Below are positions 45,008-56,375 of a stretch of 64,000 nucleotides of DNA, piece by piece. The notes below the pieces were generated by a model, which worked only from the letters and a program-made list of their open reading frames with translations, was not told the DNA's origin and did not search any database. The stretch is from Lepraria neglecta. Its lineage: Eukaryota > Ascomycota > Lecanoromycetes > Lecanorales > Stereocaulaceae. Each line of letters starts with the position of its first letter. Position 1 is the stretch's first letter. The position numbers and the translations under genes were made by a program. Location of the stretch: assembly GCA_033220425.1 (NCBI GenBank), contig CM065647.1:4774001-4838000 (forward strand), given 5' to 3'.

Positions 45008-46257
45008 TCAACCCCTCTCGCCAGCCTCCTTCATCCTCTCCTCAAACCCAACCTTCTCATACACCCACTCCCTCAAATTCGACTCCAAAGGCGACGCCCG
45101 TATCGACAGCGAGTGGAAATGGTTAATAGGCCCATTCCCATGGCCAAGAGAGAAGCTCGTCCGGATCCCGGCTTCGATGTAGTGGCAGGCGTTTGCCACG
45201 GCGTTGGGAATTGAGTTACTGAGGCCGGGGTTGGTCGAGAGGACGATGTTGGAAGCTATGGCTGCTGGGAGGGAGGTAAGTAGTGGGGAAAAATGGGGGG
45301 GTGGGTGCTTGGGTAGAGTTAAGGCAGATACGTTGGTGATATAGTTGGAGGGTAGAGACTGAGGAGGAGGCGGGCGTGCCAGCGCACGAGGAGGGGTTGA
45401 TCCCCAGTGAGAGTTCTGGAGAGAACGGAAAGTAGACAATGCAACTGGTAGGCGGCGAGCAAGGGCGTGGGGTAGAAGGAAATGATTAGGGAGCGCTCAC
45501 AGGCAAGCGAACACCCTGTACCATGGGTGTTCTTGCTAGATTGATAATCCGTCTCATAGACCAGTGCTTGACGGCCGTCATAAAGCACGTCAACAACGGT
45601 GTGGTGGTCTGCGTCCTTTGTTGATATCTGGCCATCTTTCGTCAGGGGTAAGTGGCCCCCTTTAACAAGGACGTATCGGGGACCAAGACTTTGTAATGCC
45701 TGAGCGATATTCACAATGTCGTCGAGAGACTTGGTCTCAGGGGCTTCTAGTTCGGCGTTTTTCAGTAGGAGTCTGGCTTCAGGGATGTTTGGAGTCAGGA
45801 TTGTAGTTAAAGGCAGCAGCTGAGTGCGAAGATTGAGGACTGCATCGTTCGGTAATAATTGGGCTCCACTTGTCGAGACCATGACTGGGTCGAGGACAGT
45901 CGTAGGACTACCATGCCTTCGCAATGCATCTGCTACTGCATCCGCAGTCTCTGCTGAGGCTAGCATTCCGATCTTAATGACATCCACTCCAATGTCACCG
46001 ATGCAGGCATCGATTTGTTTGACTACAAAGTCAGAAGGAACATGATGAATAGCGGAGACCCCTTGGGTATTTTGAGCTGTCAAAGCTGTGGTTGCTGTCA
46101 TGGCATAGCATCCATGAGCAGCGATGACCTTCTGATCGCCTTCTAGTCCGCTGCGCTTGATGTTAGCAAAATGGTTAGTCTGTTAAGATGATTGAATCAC
46201 TAACGCGCCGCCGGAGCTATCGGAGCCCGCTATCACTAATACGCGTCTTTTGTCCAT
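45008..46257 (-). CDS. Hydroxymethylpyrimidine (phosphate) kinase, ThiD type
   Basis: Exons 46257-46205, 46150-45501 and 45264-45008 give 319 residues. Introns are 54 and 236 bp. It phosphorylates HMP and HMP-P for thiamine synthesis. Seen: RVLVIAGSDSSGGAGLEGD (substrate and nucleotide loop), MTATTALTAQNTQGV, IKIGMLAS, VLDPVMVSTSGAQLL, TPNIPEARLLL, YVLVKGGHLP and the anion-hole end NTHGTGCSLASAIASN, which crosses the second intron, then GHGNGPINHFHSL. Yeast Thi20/Thi21 carry an extra TENA domain; here the protein ends about 30 residues after HFHSL, so TENA is absent. Cytosolic. Thiamine control by riboswitch is known for some fungal thi genes, but I see no such element here. Confidence 0.9.
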
Positions 46258-46441
46258 CTCTATTGAAGAAATTTAGGAAAGATGGGTGGTACTGCGAATA
46301 TTTGCATTGATAGTTGAATAGCGTTTCACGTTGAAGTAGATTCACGAGAAAGGGTCGCAAAGTACGTCATTGGCTGGCGCTGACTTCTCGGAAGCAAACC
46401 CAATTCTACCCAGTCCACGTTCGAGGCATTTCCGGGTGATT

Positions 46442-48426
46442 TCAGTCCGAGTCTTCTTCATCTGAATAACCCTCTCCTGGATCTGGAAATCGCGTTAGCA
46501 TTCAAAAAAATATATGATGGCAAGAGGGTATATACCTCTGATGAGTGTGAAATCGAATCTTCCATTGACTTGAGAAGCAATGGTTTCCCTGATCATGGAC
46601 TGCTCATCTTCGGACAAATCGTAATCAGTGTCGCTCATCATTATGCTGAGTACCAGACCCTGGTTCCCAGGACCAAGGCTGAAGATGAAGTCCACAATTC
46701 CCTGTGCTGTAAAGCGAGTCACAGCACTGAGTTCAAGACGTCGCAAATTTTGTAAAGAAGCCATGTCGCTCCAAATGGCATCAGTGATACCCCATCCACT
46801 CGTCCACCATGTTTCGAGTTTGGGCAGGCTTTGTGCGAGTTTGCACAAGTGCTTGTCTAGGAAGGCGTCAGAGATGTCCCGTAACCGTAGGTCTGTGAGA
46901 TTTTCGAGCCTGCTCAACGAGTCCACAAAGATTTCGACGTCCTGACCGTCTTGGCCTAGCTCGTTGGACTCTCCTTTCAGCCAAAGGCTTTGGAGACTAG
47001 CTTGGTGCGCAAGTGCTTGATGGAAGTTCCGACTTTCCCACATCTGATATCCCTCCAGCTCCAATCTTGTCAATTTGATGTTATTTTCCAGTAGGACCGG
47101 CGTCAGGAGCCCTGGTGCGTTCAACATCTTGTCTATTGAAATTGACTTTAGGCCTTTGCATTGGCACAACCAGGCTATGGTTTCGAGGAAGATATCGTTG
47201 TGTCTCTTCTCGAGGTCCTGGGTCGCGACGCCGTTCTCTGCGAGGAACAGTGAGGCCAAATTAGTGCATCCTTTCAGCATCGAAAGTGCAGACATAGCCT
47301 CTGCTTTGATGCCCATGAGCTTGAGTTCGGTGAGGGTCTCCCGGTGACAGTTCAGGGCTAGAAAGCTCTCGGCCCCTATTTGAGAGGTGCTAAAGATCTC
47401 AAAGGATTCTAGCGATTGAGGGCGGAGTTCGTTGAGGAAAGTCGCAAATTGGTGATCTGCATCGGGATGTTGCCTACATGATATCAGCGCAGTACTTGTA
47501 AATGATATCTCTAGCAGCCTACCAGCCGTAGAATTTCACAGATTTAAATAAAGGGCAGTGTAGGCGAAAGAGGTTCCCAGTGCCCTCCAGAGCTTCGCCT
47601 TTGAATACATTCAAATGTTGTAGGTTGGGCAGTTGTGGTATGCATTGAGACAGCACGTCATGAAAGACTAGTCCACGGTCAATACATGACGCGACTCACA
47701 GCGATGCCGGTGACTTACTGGTACCCGACAGCTCTTCCAACATTGGACTTTGCCTGATGATGACTAGACAACGCGTTAGGCTTTTATTGTTGGACCAGGT
47801 AAGGTTTGTGTACCTTCTGTGAGGCGATTCGACGTTGCCTCTATATCCAAGCGGAGGTGGTTTCTCTTCTGGAATTTGACGCTCTTCTTAACCTCGAATT
47901 TTGCTAGCTCGCCTGTAAAGAAAGCACTGATCCTGTGAGCCCTGTTTTCGGTCCTAACAAGAAGCAGTGACGCTCACGTGGTGATTTTGTCCCTAAAGCC
48001 TGGATCTTGAGGATCGAGCAAGTCCTCGAGGTCCTGGACACGGAGTGTCCGTATGTATTTTGAGTAGGGAAACAGCGTCTTTCCCATGCTGGAGAGAATG
48101 ATGGTCCTCCACATGCTGGTCCGCTTGTCAAAGACCTGCTCTCGGCGCTTCATTGATGTCTTCTCGTTTGCTGATATCTCGATCTCTTCGCTTCCGGCGC
48201 TGGTGATGGGAGCTACATCGTGTATGCTACACTAGGTCAGTAATCGATCTTCAGTGCAAACATAGCATGGGGAAAAGGGGCCAGCATACCGATAGATGCT
48301 TGCCAAAGCGGGGATAGCCAGTTGCTTGCCAGAGCAAGCACAGTGGTAGAGAGTGTCGAAGTCTCGCTGTTCCCACAATTGATCACACACCATATGCAGG
48401 AGATCGTCTGGTAGCGAGGTGGCCAT
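46442..48426 (-). CDS. F-box / leucine-rich-repeat-like protein
   Basis: Seven exons on the minus strand: 48426-48290, 48226-47978, 47926-47814, 47763-47719, 47667-47523, 47473-46536 and 46482-46442 (introns 49-63 bp) give 555 residues in one frame. The N-terminus MATSLPDDLLHMVCDQL with DFDTLYHCACSGKQLAIPAL is an F-box. A conserved block DPGFRDKITTAFFTGELAKF follows. LRR-like strand-helix repeats then fill the protein (QLPNLQHLNVFKGEAL, CTNLASLFLAENG, NNIKLTRLELEGY, LENLTDLRLRDIS, LQNLRRLELSAV). The last exon is short and acidic (DPGEGYSDEEDSD). Probable substrate receptor of an SCF ubiquitin ligase; the target is unknown. An upstream in-frame ATG at 48474 is less likely. Confidence 0.85.
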
Positions 48427-48915
48427 GATAAGGAGCGCTTTTTGATTCCTGCCTTTGATTGAGGAAAAGGTCAATTGAATGAGAGAAGTGGAAATGCATT
48501 CGAGTTGGTCTCGCTAGTGGAGCTGATGGAGAACGGAACGTCACCGCGCAAGGTTGAGCCCTCGACGCGTTTGTGGCGTCAGGTGAGCTAAAAGACTCTA
48601 TGTACTGACCACCAATCAGCTAAGTGCTATTCAGATAATCAGCAGGAGTATTTCACCTAGGCTCCCCCTTGATACAAGTTAGAGGAATAAATTGATTGGC
48701 TTGGGTGCGAATAAGATTAAATTCTACAGAAACATTTGAACACTACAAATAGGGCCTCATCAACCCGCGTCTTCTGCTTTGGAGGGACCAGGAACCGTTT
48801 TGTCTGTGCTGTGAGAGGGGCATCGGAGGAATGGTGGGATAGTCCTGAGTTTTCCATGCGGCTTTCCTCGTTGGAGTGGGTTTTACCAGACCCATTCCTG
48901 CCCAAGTTTATCATT
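48427..48915. other. Intergenic
   Basis: Upstream of the F-box gene and downstream of the esterase pseudogene. No gene seen. Confidence 0.45.
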
Positions 48916-50019
48916 TTACATCGCCACTCCTTTCAAGAACTCAGCCGCAGCCTGAGCCGCCGCGTCAGTTTCTTTGGCCTAACCCAGCACATGTCCCACG
49001 AACAGGATATCATGAGGTGCGTTAGGCGTCTCATACAGTGTCACTCTGTTGCCCTCTATGCCCCGCATCCCCTCTGCAAAACCCACGATAGTATCAATCA
49101 GCACTTCCGCGCCCCCAACCATAATCCACAGCGGGGATGGTGTCGTGATAGGATTTCAGAGTGGCGAAAAATAGGGATCTGTAGATTCCACAGACTTTGG
49201 AATGTAAGCATTGACTCCCCAGACGAGCGTAAAGCCGGTGATGTAGTCCGTTTTGTTGTTCCTATGCAGGTCGATGTTGTGGGGATCGCACTGTGAGTCA
49301 AGGTCTACTGATGGACTCCAAAGCAGAGCGGCCGATGGGCTAGGCAGGCTGTTGCTGTTTGCGGTAGAAAGGTATCGTAGCAGTGCGATAGCAACGTTAC
49401 CGCCTGCGGAATCGCCAGATATCACAATGTTTGATGCAGGGATGTTCATGTCGAGGAGATGCTTGTAGGCTGTGACTGCGTCTTGAACCGCAGCAGGGAA
49501 GGTACAGGCTGGATCTGAAGCGAGACGATACTGTACGAAGAGGGCAGTAGCAGGAATTCGCTTCAACACTGTTGATGCAGGAATCCCATAGTCAGACTGT
49601 CGGCCAGTTCCCCATAGAAACGATCCGCCGTGGAAGTGGAGGATGACTGTCTTCTGCTCATCGCCGGGTTGAAAGAGCTTGGGATACCAGGTACCTCCGA
49701 CAATGGCTGGTTGAATAGCAGGGTTGCGTAGGGCTCCCTTCATCTTGCGGGGTCATTGCATGAAGCGTTCCTTTTCAGCGTCAGGTCTCATAGAGAGAGG
49801 CATCATAAACTTGATGAGAGTCATGTGGTAGAACGATGTCCTGAACAATTCATTCGTCAAAGCCTGGTGGTATGTCCATTTAGAATGTTGGCGTGTCGAT
49901 TTTGGGATGAAGTAGATGCTTAAGAAATGCATGCGGATAGTAACGTGCATTATTGCAACCACTGTCCAGAGGATCTTGCCCGGCTGACGGGTACGGAATG
50001 ATTGGGATATATTGTTCAT
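48916..50019 (-). pseudogene. HSL-type alpha/beta-hydrolase (esterase), three in-frame stops
   Basis: One minus-strand frame from ATG at 50019 to TAA at 48916-48918 spells a complete esterase of about 367 codons except for three stops. They are TGA at 49753-49755 (after KERFMQ), TGA at about 49156-49158 (after DPYFSPL) and TAG at about 48988 (GHVLG*AKE, where Trp is expected). The oxyanion motif HFHGGSFLWG, the nucleophile elbow GDSAGGNVA and the His region NAPHD are all kept. A hydrophobic stretch near the N-terminus could be a membrane anchor. No frameshift was found, so inactivation looks recent. The TAG fits a G-to-A change of TGG, as RIP makes. A fragment of a related copy lies at 14.33-14.47 kb. 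Confidence 0.85.
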
Positions 50020-50397
50020 GTTGGCGAGAATCCTTCCGGACGTACCAACAAGTATGAGCTACTAGGCTCAATTTCGATTACCAGAGGACGTAGTGACACT
50101 CTGTCAGTCCACTCTGCTGGAGGTTGGCGGGTATGTCGCAGGGATCCCAAGCACTGGGGTTGTGACACGTCGTCTTCACTTCTCTGAGCGGGTGGTTCCT
50201 CATAGTACGCAGGCTCGTATTGAGATATGGGGGGACAGACCTCCTTTGGGCTGTTACTTCGACCGAGGCAAGCAGAATTTGATTCAGGTGAAAAGCTTCG
50301 TGCAGGCGATCGTCAGTGGTTACTCGAAAGGAGTGAGAATCTTCTCTAGAAGACAAGAATGTGAGATGAAGCATGAGACTTTACAAGACGATCTCGA
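50020..50397. other. Intergenic
   Basis: Upstream of the esterase pseudogene and 3' flank of the membrane protein gene. No gene seen. Confidence 0.4.
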
Positions 50398-52271
50398 TTA
50401 GGTCAAGATTGACCTGTCCAGACGCCCGACTAAAGGCGCCGTGTCGTCGACTTGCAGCCTTTGCGTGGAAGGGGCCTGGAGTGATACTTCGTTCCCGTCC
50501 TCTGCAATTATAATAGCAATGCCTTCTTCGGAGCTCCTGCTTAGGCGAATGCGAAGTTGGCCCACTATTGAGTCACTCTCAGCCGCATACCAAGCAGATC
50601 CATGCTCTCGATGCATTGACTGAGCTCTGTTGGCAATAGCAGATCCACCGCTTGAGGCACCCACAACCACGCTTTTGACGTCCATGAAGTTGAACTTTGC
50701 TAAGTGTCGCCAACCGCGGGTACGGAGAGCCTCGAAGAGGTAAATCATGGCGATCACGAGCGTGATGATCAAGATTGAGTATATATAGCTTGATGAGCCA
50801 AAAACGACAGCAACAGATTGGACCTCGACATTCGTGAAGATAGTCTCGTTAATGATCATCAACTGCGCAGATGAGTAGGCTCCAAGGGTGCTGTCAAGGA
50901 TCGATGACAGTGAGTCAGTGACGCCCTGGAGGGTAGAAGAATTGCTAACGCCATGGGCGTCTTGCACATTAATCACATTATTTAGGAAAGTCTCTCCGAG
51001 GACAGATATCCAAAGCGTCGTCGCGAATACCGACCCGAGGTTGTTGAAGGTATGCGTAACACGATTAGTGATATTGGGAGCATTGAGAGGCTGATTTGTT
51101 TCTTGGAGGGGAAGGACCGCGATGGTTCGATTGGTCACGTTGACAGACACCGAGAAAGACATTGGCGTAAAGATGACCTCACACTGTATATTGCAGAGTG
51201 GACCGTATTTACCCTCCGTGCCATTGCCCGTGGCGAATGCGATGTAATGCGAAGGAGAAGGGTCATCTGCATTTGTGCCGGAACCCATAGCCACTACGTG
51301 ATCTGCATCCAAAGCAGCAGCCGCATAAATAGGAGAGAATCCATTTGGCAGTGGACCTGCAGCATTGAAGACTTGCAAACTCCATCCTTCTTGTGGGGGA
51401 AATTCGTCGAGCTGCCACTCTGAAGTGTCATTGTAGATACACGACGGCAATGCGTGGAATCCGGTCTCGTTGTATTTGTAGCTCGAAACGGCGCTGCCAA
51501 GATTGTCCACAAGCCCTACTGAGGCGCCGACACCGTAGCTACGGTTCAGATAGACGAATCCCGTTTTATCAAGCTTAGCATGAGAAATTGTACTACTATT
51601 CCGACTCGAGGCACCCTGAGCAGCATTGAGGATCAATCCTTGAAGATCGAGTTCTGGCAAGTACGTGAATATGCCCTTTTCAGTATTGATCGAGTGTGAA
51701 GTGCTGCCTATATCAACTTCGACAAAGGTAATATTCGAGAAATCGGGCAGAGCCAATTGCTCGGTAGAAGCCTTGGTCGAAAGAACAGGAGTGAGTGCAC
51801 CGGCCCATAACGCAGCTGGGAAAAAGCTGAGGCCCATGAATAGAAGCAAGAGAATGAGGTATATCCAGGGCAAGTTCCAGTCAAGACGGACGCCGCACAC
51901 GGCGTTGAGGAATTTAGTATAATCGAGGGTAAAGGATCTTTGGGCAAGGAAATGCCTAGCTGATAAATTGATTGTAAGACCTATTCCACATCACATCAGA
52001 ATTTTTCGCTTTAATGATGAGAGTTATCTCAATAGACTTTGATGAATGAAGACTTACACAGCGTGCCTACAAGGATCATCCCCAGAAACTGTGCTATCAA
52101 CTGGACAATGATACCAATTGACGTACGATCTGTGTCTACCAAGTTGGCAAGTCCGGGAGAGCTCGCCCAATGGTTGACTTTGGCGGCGAGGAGTGCAAAT
52201 GCTACCACGCTGGTAAGAGCAAGGCCCGGAACAGCCAAAAATTTCTCCCAAGCAGTCGCTTTCCAAGCCAT
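50398..52271 (-). CDS. Multipass membrane protein with large glycosylated loop, unknown function
   Basis: Exons 52271-52058 and 51980-50398 (77-bp intron) give 598 residues. Membrane segments: VPGLALTSVVAFALLAAKV, SIGIIVQLIAQFLGMILVGT, WIYLILLLLFMGLSFFPAAL and a late one, YIYSILIITLVIAMIYLFEA at about 470. Between the third and fourth lies a 300-residue loop rich in N-glycosylation sequons (NIT, NSS, NRS, NGT, NVT), so it is probably extracellular or luminal. The C-terminal 110 residues are cytosolic and Ser/Arg-rich. The plan matches a large family of uncharacterised Pezizomycotina plasma-membrane proteins (DUF3176-like in my memory). An in-frame ATG at 52298 adds nine residues. No enzymatic motif is seen. 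Confidence 0.8.
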
Positions 52272-53076
52272 AACTCTTAGGTTAAACGATTGGCACAAGC
52301 GGAAACCGTCAGATATGGAGTTGGGAGTTGACCTGGGAATTCAGCTTTATGCAAATTTTGAAGTCTTGTCTCAGACTAAAATTATCACGTAGGATTGAAG
52401 GGGTCATGGGAAAGGGGCCCCTCAATCGTGCTGAGTTGCTGAACAATCAGAAATTCATCGATGAGGGACTGTTCCTTTTTCTGCAGTATAGAAAGGATGA
52501 AGAATTTCCACGAACAAACCTGGGTCCATATAACTATGTGCTTTACTGTAGCCTTATCTCGACCCCCAGTCCCCCACTTCCACAGCTGTCTCGTCACGCT
52601 TGACGCTACTGGGACTGTGGCTTGGCTGAGCCTCACTGCTACTGCAAAGGCACCATATTTTTGGATAACACAGCATGTAATCGACGATCGAGCGGCTTCT
52701 ATGAGAGGGTAGAGTCCAAGCATCAACCGAACGTAGATTTTTCGAGGTTCAATGATTGCTCCACATAATAAATGGTAGGAGCCTTCCATCCGGCTTCGCA
52801 AGTAACCCTTGGCCCATCGCGCCTCTGAGATTTGCAGTCATTGCACAGCATGGAAGTGCTCTATCGGTGCGGCAATGATAAGGACACGTGTTCAACATCT
52901 TCCAGCAGTGTGTTGTGCTAGGTACATCTATCTTAAAGGACGAGAGCCTGAAGAGTCGCTGCAGATTGGGTTAGCCGCTAACCGGATGAGGCACGCTAAG
53001 AAATAGTATTATTTATTGCAGGAAACATTACGCGATTCTCTACGCGTTTCGAACTACCCAGCTCAACGGTTGCTTC
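52272..53076. other. Divergent upstream region, membrane protein gene / RAD9
   Basis: An 805-bp divergent interval holding both promoters. No gene seen. Confidence 0.45.
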
Positions 53077-54756
53077 ATGACGCATACTTTGAGCTTTACG
53101 TTGACGCTCGAAGGCGTAGTTCGAATTCATGATGCAGTCCTATGCCTGGCGAAGTTTAGCGAGGTCGTATCATTGGAAGCTCGCCGGGACAAAGTACGAG
53201 ACATCCATCTATGTTGCTAGCAGTAGGGCTTTATACTGACTAAGTACTTCCAGCTCGTTCTGACTGCCCTCAATTCTTCAAAGTCTGCTTACGCTTCGTT
53301 TTCTCTCGACAAGAGTGTTTTCTTTGACAAATACAACTTCAATCCTGGCTTTTCTAAAGGTCGGCAGACTCCTGAAGATGCCGAATCACGCTTTACATGT
53401 CAGTTATATAACAAAGTACGAGTACAGCATTAAACACTCAGTCTCCTAAGTTGATGTTAATTGCCATCAGGCGCTTCTGTCCGTCTTCAAAGGTCGCCTT
53501 GGGGATGTCAAAGACAAAGATACAGCGGTGGAACGCTGCGAGTGCCACATCCAAGAGCAGCCTGACAAAAGCGAGTGTCGTCTCATTGTGAAAATGGTCT
53601 GCAGGCACGGTATGTACATCGTGCATTTCTCAAGTACCAGAAGACTGAATCTGTACAAATCCAAGGCGTCATAAAGACCTACAGGCTCACCTACGAGTCA
53701 GTCGAGGTAATGCACGCGTTATTCAATAAAAACGCGGCGAATAATACATGGACCATTAGCGCCAGCACACTCAGATCATTCGCTGAGTACTTCGGGGCCA
53801 ACACTGAGCAATTAGACATTTCGTCTGCGAACGGACATGCTACTTTTACCAGCTACACCGAGAAAGTAGCGAACGGGCAAGGTTTGTGGTTCCCCCATGA
53901 TCCCGATATATCCAAAAGACTGACGGAGTGCAGATGTGCTGAAACAGCCATTGCAAACATCAATCACCACAGATAATCTCGATTTCGAGGACTTTGCTGT
54001 CGAGGAGCAGCTTCACATTGGCATAAGCGTCAAGGACTTCAAAGCAATTTTCACACATGCAGAAACACTGAAAACGAGTATCACAGCATTATATTCCTTT
54101 CCTACTCGGCCTATGCAACTAAGCTACCGCGAGCATGGTATGCAATGTGAGTTCACCTTAATGACTATTGGAGACTATCGTGGCGGATCTGTCACACCTG
54201 CTCCTGCTGCGGTATGCCAAGTGTCGGCAGCGCCTGCCGAGAGACCGCAACGTCGTCAATCCACTGCTCAGATCCCACCAGCCACTACTCTACAAAAGTC
54301 GACGACCATGCCACCACCAAGTGAGCCAGCATCTCGAAGCTTTACCCGAGAGCCCCAAAGCCAAAGAACTCAGAGACCCTCACCGCCACCACCTAAAGCC
54401 AGCTTAGATCCAGAAAGCCTGTTCATGCCCATTGACGAAGACGAAGACCGAGTATGGGGTGAGAGGAACTACGATGACGAGCGAGATACGCTTGGTTGGG
54501 ATGCAAGCGCCAAAAATGTGCGTGTTCATGTAACGTCTCGGAAGCGTTGTACTGATAACGATTCGCAGGCCTCAGATCTGGACGGTGTGGGTAGAGGCAC
54601 AGCAAACTCCTCGAGATTGGAGCCCTATCGTCCATGGCAAGAAGATCTTAGCAGCCGTATAGCCCCAACCCAGCGCATCTCCGATGTATGTGACTCAATC
54701 TTTAGTCAGTGCGTGAAGAAGCTAATGGCAACTAGATCAAAACACTTTTCGACTAG
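53077..54756 (+). CDS. RAD9: DNA damage checkpoint clamp subunit Rad9 (9-1-1 complex)
   Basis: Exons 53077-53193, 53254-53415, 53471-53609, 53666-53881, 53934-54685 and 54736-54756 give 468 residues. The last exon is 21 nt. The first 270 residues form the PCNA-like Rad9 domain: LSFTLTLEGVVRIHDAV, SLEARRDKLVLTALNSSKSA, FTCQLYNKALLSVFKGRLGD, YRLTYESVEVMHALF, TEQLDISSANGHATFTSYTE, VLKQPLQTSITTDNLDFEDF, and the close YREHGMQCEFTLMTIGDYRG. The rest is a disordered Ser/Pro/Arg tail ending QRISDIKTLFD, the usual C-terminal motif. Rad9 joins Hus1 and Rad1 as a clamp loaded at damaged DNA and activates the ATR/Mec1 pathway. A possible 51-nt in-frame intron lies at 54518-54568. Confidence 0.93.
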
Positions 54757-55032
54757 GATCTTCTTTGTTCTGCTATTTGGCGTTCATTGCGAGATTTTGC
54801 CACCATGTCGAATGTTTAAGCGAAAAATTGCTACGTAGACATGTGAGCTCAAGTCCACGCTTTCTGTCTTCCAGAAACCAAACTGTGAAGCAGAAAAGTC
54901 TCAGTTGACCAGTCGATGACTGTAGGAATCAGTCTTTCAGTCAGCCATCAGATGAAGCTCAGATGTCTCTACCCATTGCGGTATCACCTTGACCGGCACA
55001 GATATAGCAGCTTCTCTTTATTCGACAGCTCT
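54757..55032. other. Convergent 3' flanks, RAD9 and RCC1-like gene
   Basis: Short interval between two stop codons; both 3' UTRs expected. Confidence 0.45.
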
Positions 55033-56166
55033 TCAATGATCGACATCTTCTGTCCAGAAGAAGCTGGTGGCATAGCCAGCGCCAACGCCCAGCACCTTGT
55101 TATGTTGATCGATGGGAATCTCGTTCCACTTTCCCTTAACATCGCCATTCTCGTCGATGTCAACTCCACAATTGCCATGCTCACTCCAGCCCCAGCATAT
55201 GACTGTGTCTTCTTTCGTCAAAGCCACCACATGCTCGCTTCCCACAGCAAATTGTTCGATGTCGGGCGAATCAGGCGGAGCAAGCTGGCCGTGGTCGTTA
55301 CGGCCCCAAGACTCGATCTTGCCATCTTTCTTCAACACAAAGATGCTTCCCCAGCTAGCTCCTACGTCTTTCCAGTAGGAAACATAGACTGGGGTTTGTG
55401 ACTTGACTCCATACTTGTCCGAGCCCAGAGTTTCACATCTCCCATCACCTTGTAGTAAAAATGTGAATTCCCGTCCACACACTGCACGTTCCGCTGTATG
55501 ACTTGGCAATCCCGGTATGAACTTCTGTGGTGCCCAGCTAAACCCCCAGGGTGCATGGAGTTGGCCCTTACGGCCATTTCCCCAGCCCCATACCCAACCA
55601 CTCTGGAGTACGACAACTGTATGGTCGACTCCACTGGCCACATCTACAACTTTGGACATCCCTAGATCCCGATCTGGAGGGAACTCTTGAAGGATCCGCA
55701 AGCCCTCTGAATCACTGATTCCTTTTCCAGCCTCATTTTCCCCAAGTCCTAGTTCGCCTTTCGAGCCTAGGCCCGTAGTGTAGATTTCATTTTTCATATT
55801 CACGAATACTGAGCCCTCCCAAAAGGCAGAGCAGTTCCTTACCTGGTGGCCTGAAGCTGAGACATGAGCCTTTTGAAATGTAATTTTTGATTGAGGTACC
55901 CCAGGGGTCCTCGGTTGTACACTGCCATCTCGTTGAATCCCAGCGTAGTATAAAGTCCCTACCAAATCATCTCCATTCCTGATCCCTTCATCCAATAGTA
56001 ATAAGGTATGATTGCCGCCTGCTACAATCTTCATGGGGCGCCCAGGCAGCTCTGAACCGTGACCGTCTGGGAAGATGCAGATCTGAGGTGTAGAGACATC
56101 TTTTGTATGCCCGATACCCAATTGGCCGGCTCCATTAGACCCGAAGGCCCAGAGGTGAAGCGGCAT
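55033..56166 (-). CDS. RCC1-repeat beta-propeller protein (Ats1-like)
   Basis: A single exon of 377 residues. The protein is built from RCC1-type repeats: HLWAFGSNGAGQLGIG at the start, then EIYTTGLGSKGELGLGENE, SGWVWGWGNGRKGQLHAPWG, GKIESWGRNDHGQLAPPD and TVICWGWSEHGNCGVDIDEN, with the VVALTKED and VDHTVVVL strands between. Seven blades would be expected. The short, stand-alone form with an AFGSNG..QLG start resembles yeast Ats1, which works with Kti11 in tRNA wobble-uridine/diphthamide chemistry. A true RCC1 would be nuclear, longer at the N-end and basic; this one is not basic. The assignment to Ats1 is tentative. It shares a 209-bp divergent promoter with RPS16. Confidence 0.85.
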   Translation of the reverse strand: MPLHLWAFGSNGAGQLGIGHTKDVSTPQICIFPDGHGSELPGRPMKIVAGGNHTLLLLDEGIRNGDDLVGTLYYAGIQRDGSVQPRTPGVPQSKITFQKAHVSASGHQVRNCSAFWEGSVFVNMKNEIYTTGLGSKGELGLGENEAGKGISDSEGLRILQEFPPDRDLGMSKVVDVASGVDHTVVVLQSGWVWGWGNGRKGQLHAPWGFSWAPQKFIPGLPSHTAERAVCGREFTFLLQGDGRCETLGSDKYGVKSQTPVYVSYWKDVGASWGSIFVLKKDGKIESWGRNDHGQLAPPDSPDIEQFAVGSEHVVALTKEDTVICWGWSEHGNCGVDIDENGDVKGKWNEIPIDQHNKVLGVGAGYATSFFWTEDVDH

Positions 56167-56375
56167 CAGGATGAGAGCAAGAACACGCTCTCATGACAAA
56201 TAGCTCGAGTTTGAAAGCATGATTGGACAAATTAGGGCAGGTATGGACATTGGTCTTGGCATCAGCCCTATCAGAGTTGCTAAGCGAAATGCTAGCGCGT
56301 CCCACAGACGCTGAGAAAACGACAACCTCGAACCTCTAGCAACAGCTATCTTCCATCGATATATCAACCGCAAAT
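56167..56375. promoter_or_regulatory. Divergent promoter, RCC1-like gene / RPS16
   Basis: 209 bp separate the start codons of the two genes, so it must serve a ribosomal protein gene on one side. No clear TATA box is seen. Confidence 0.65.
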
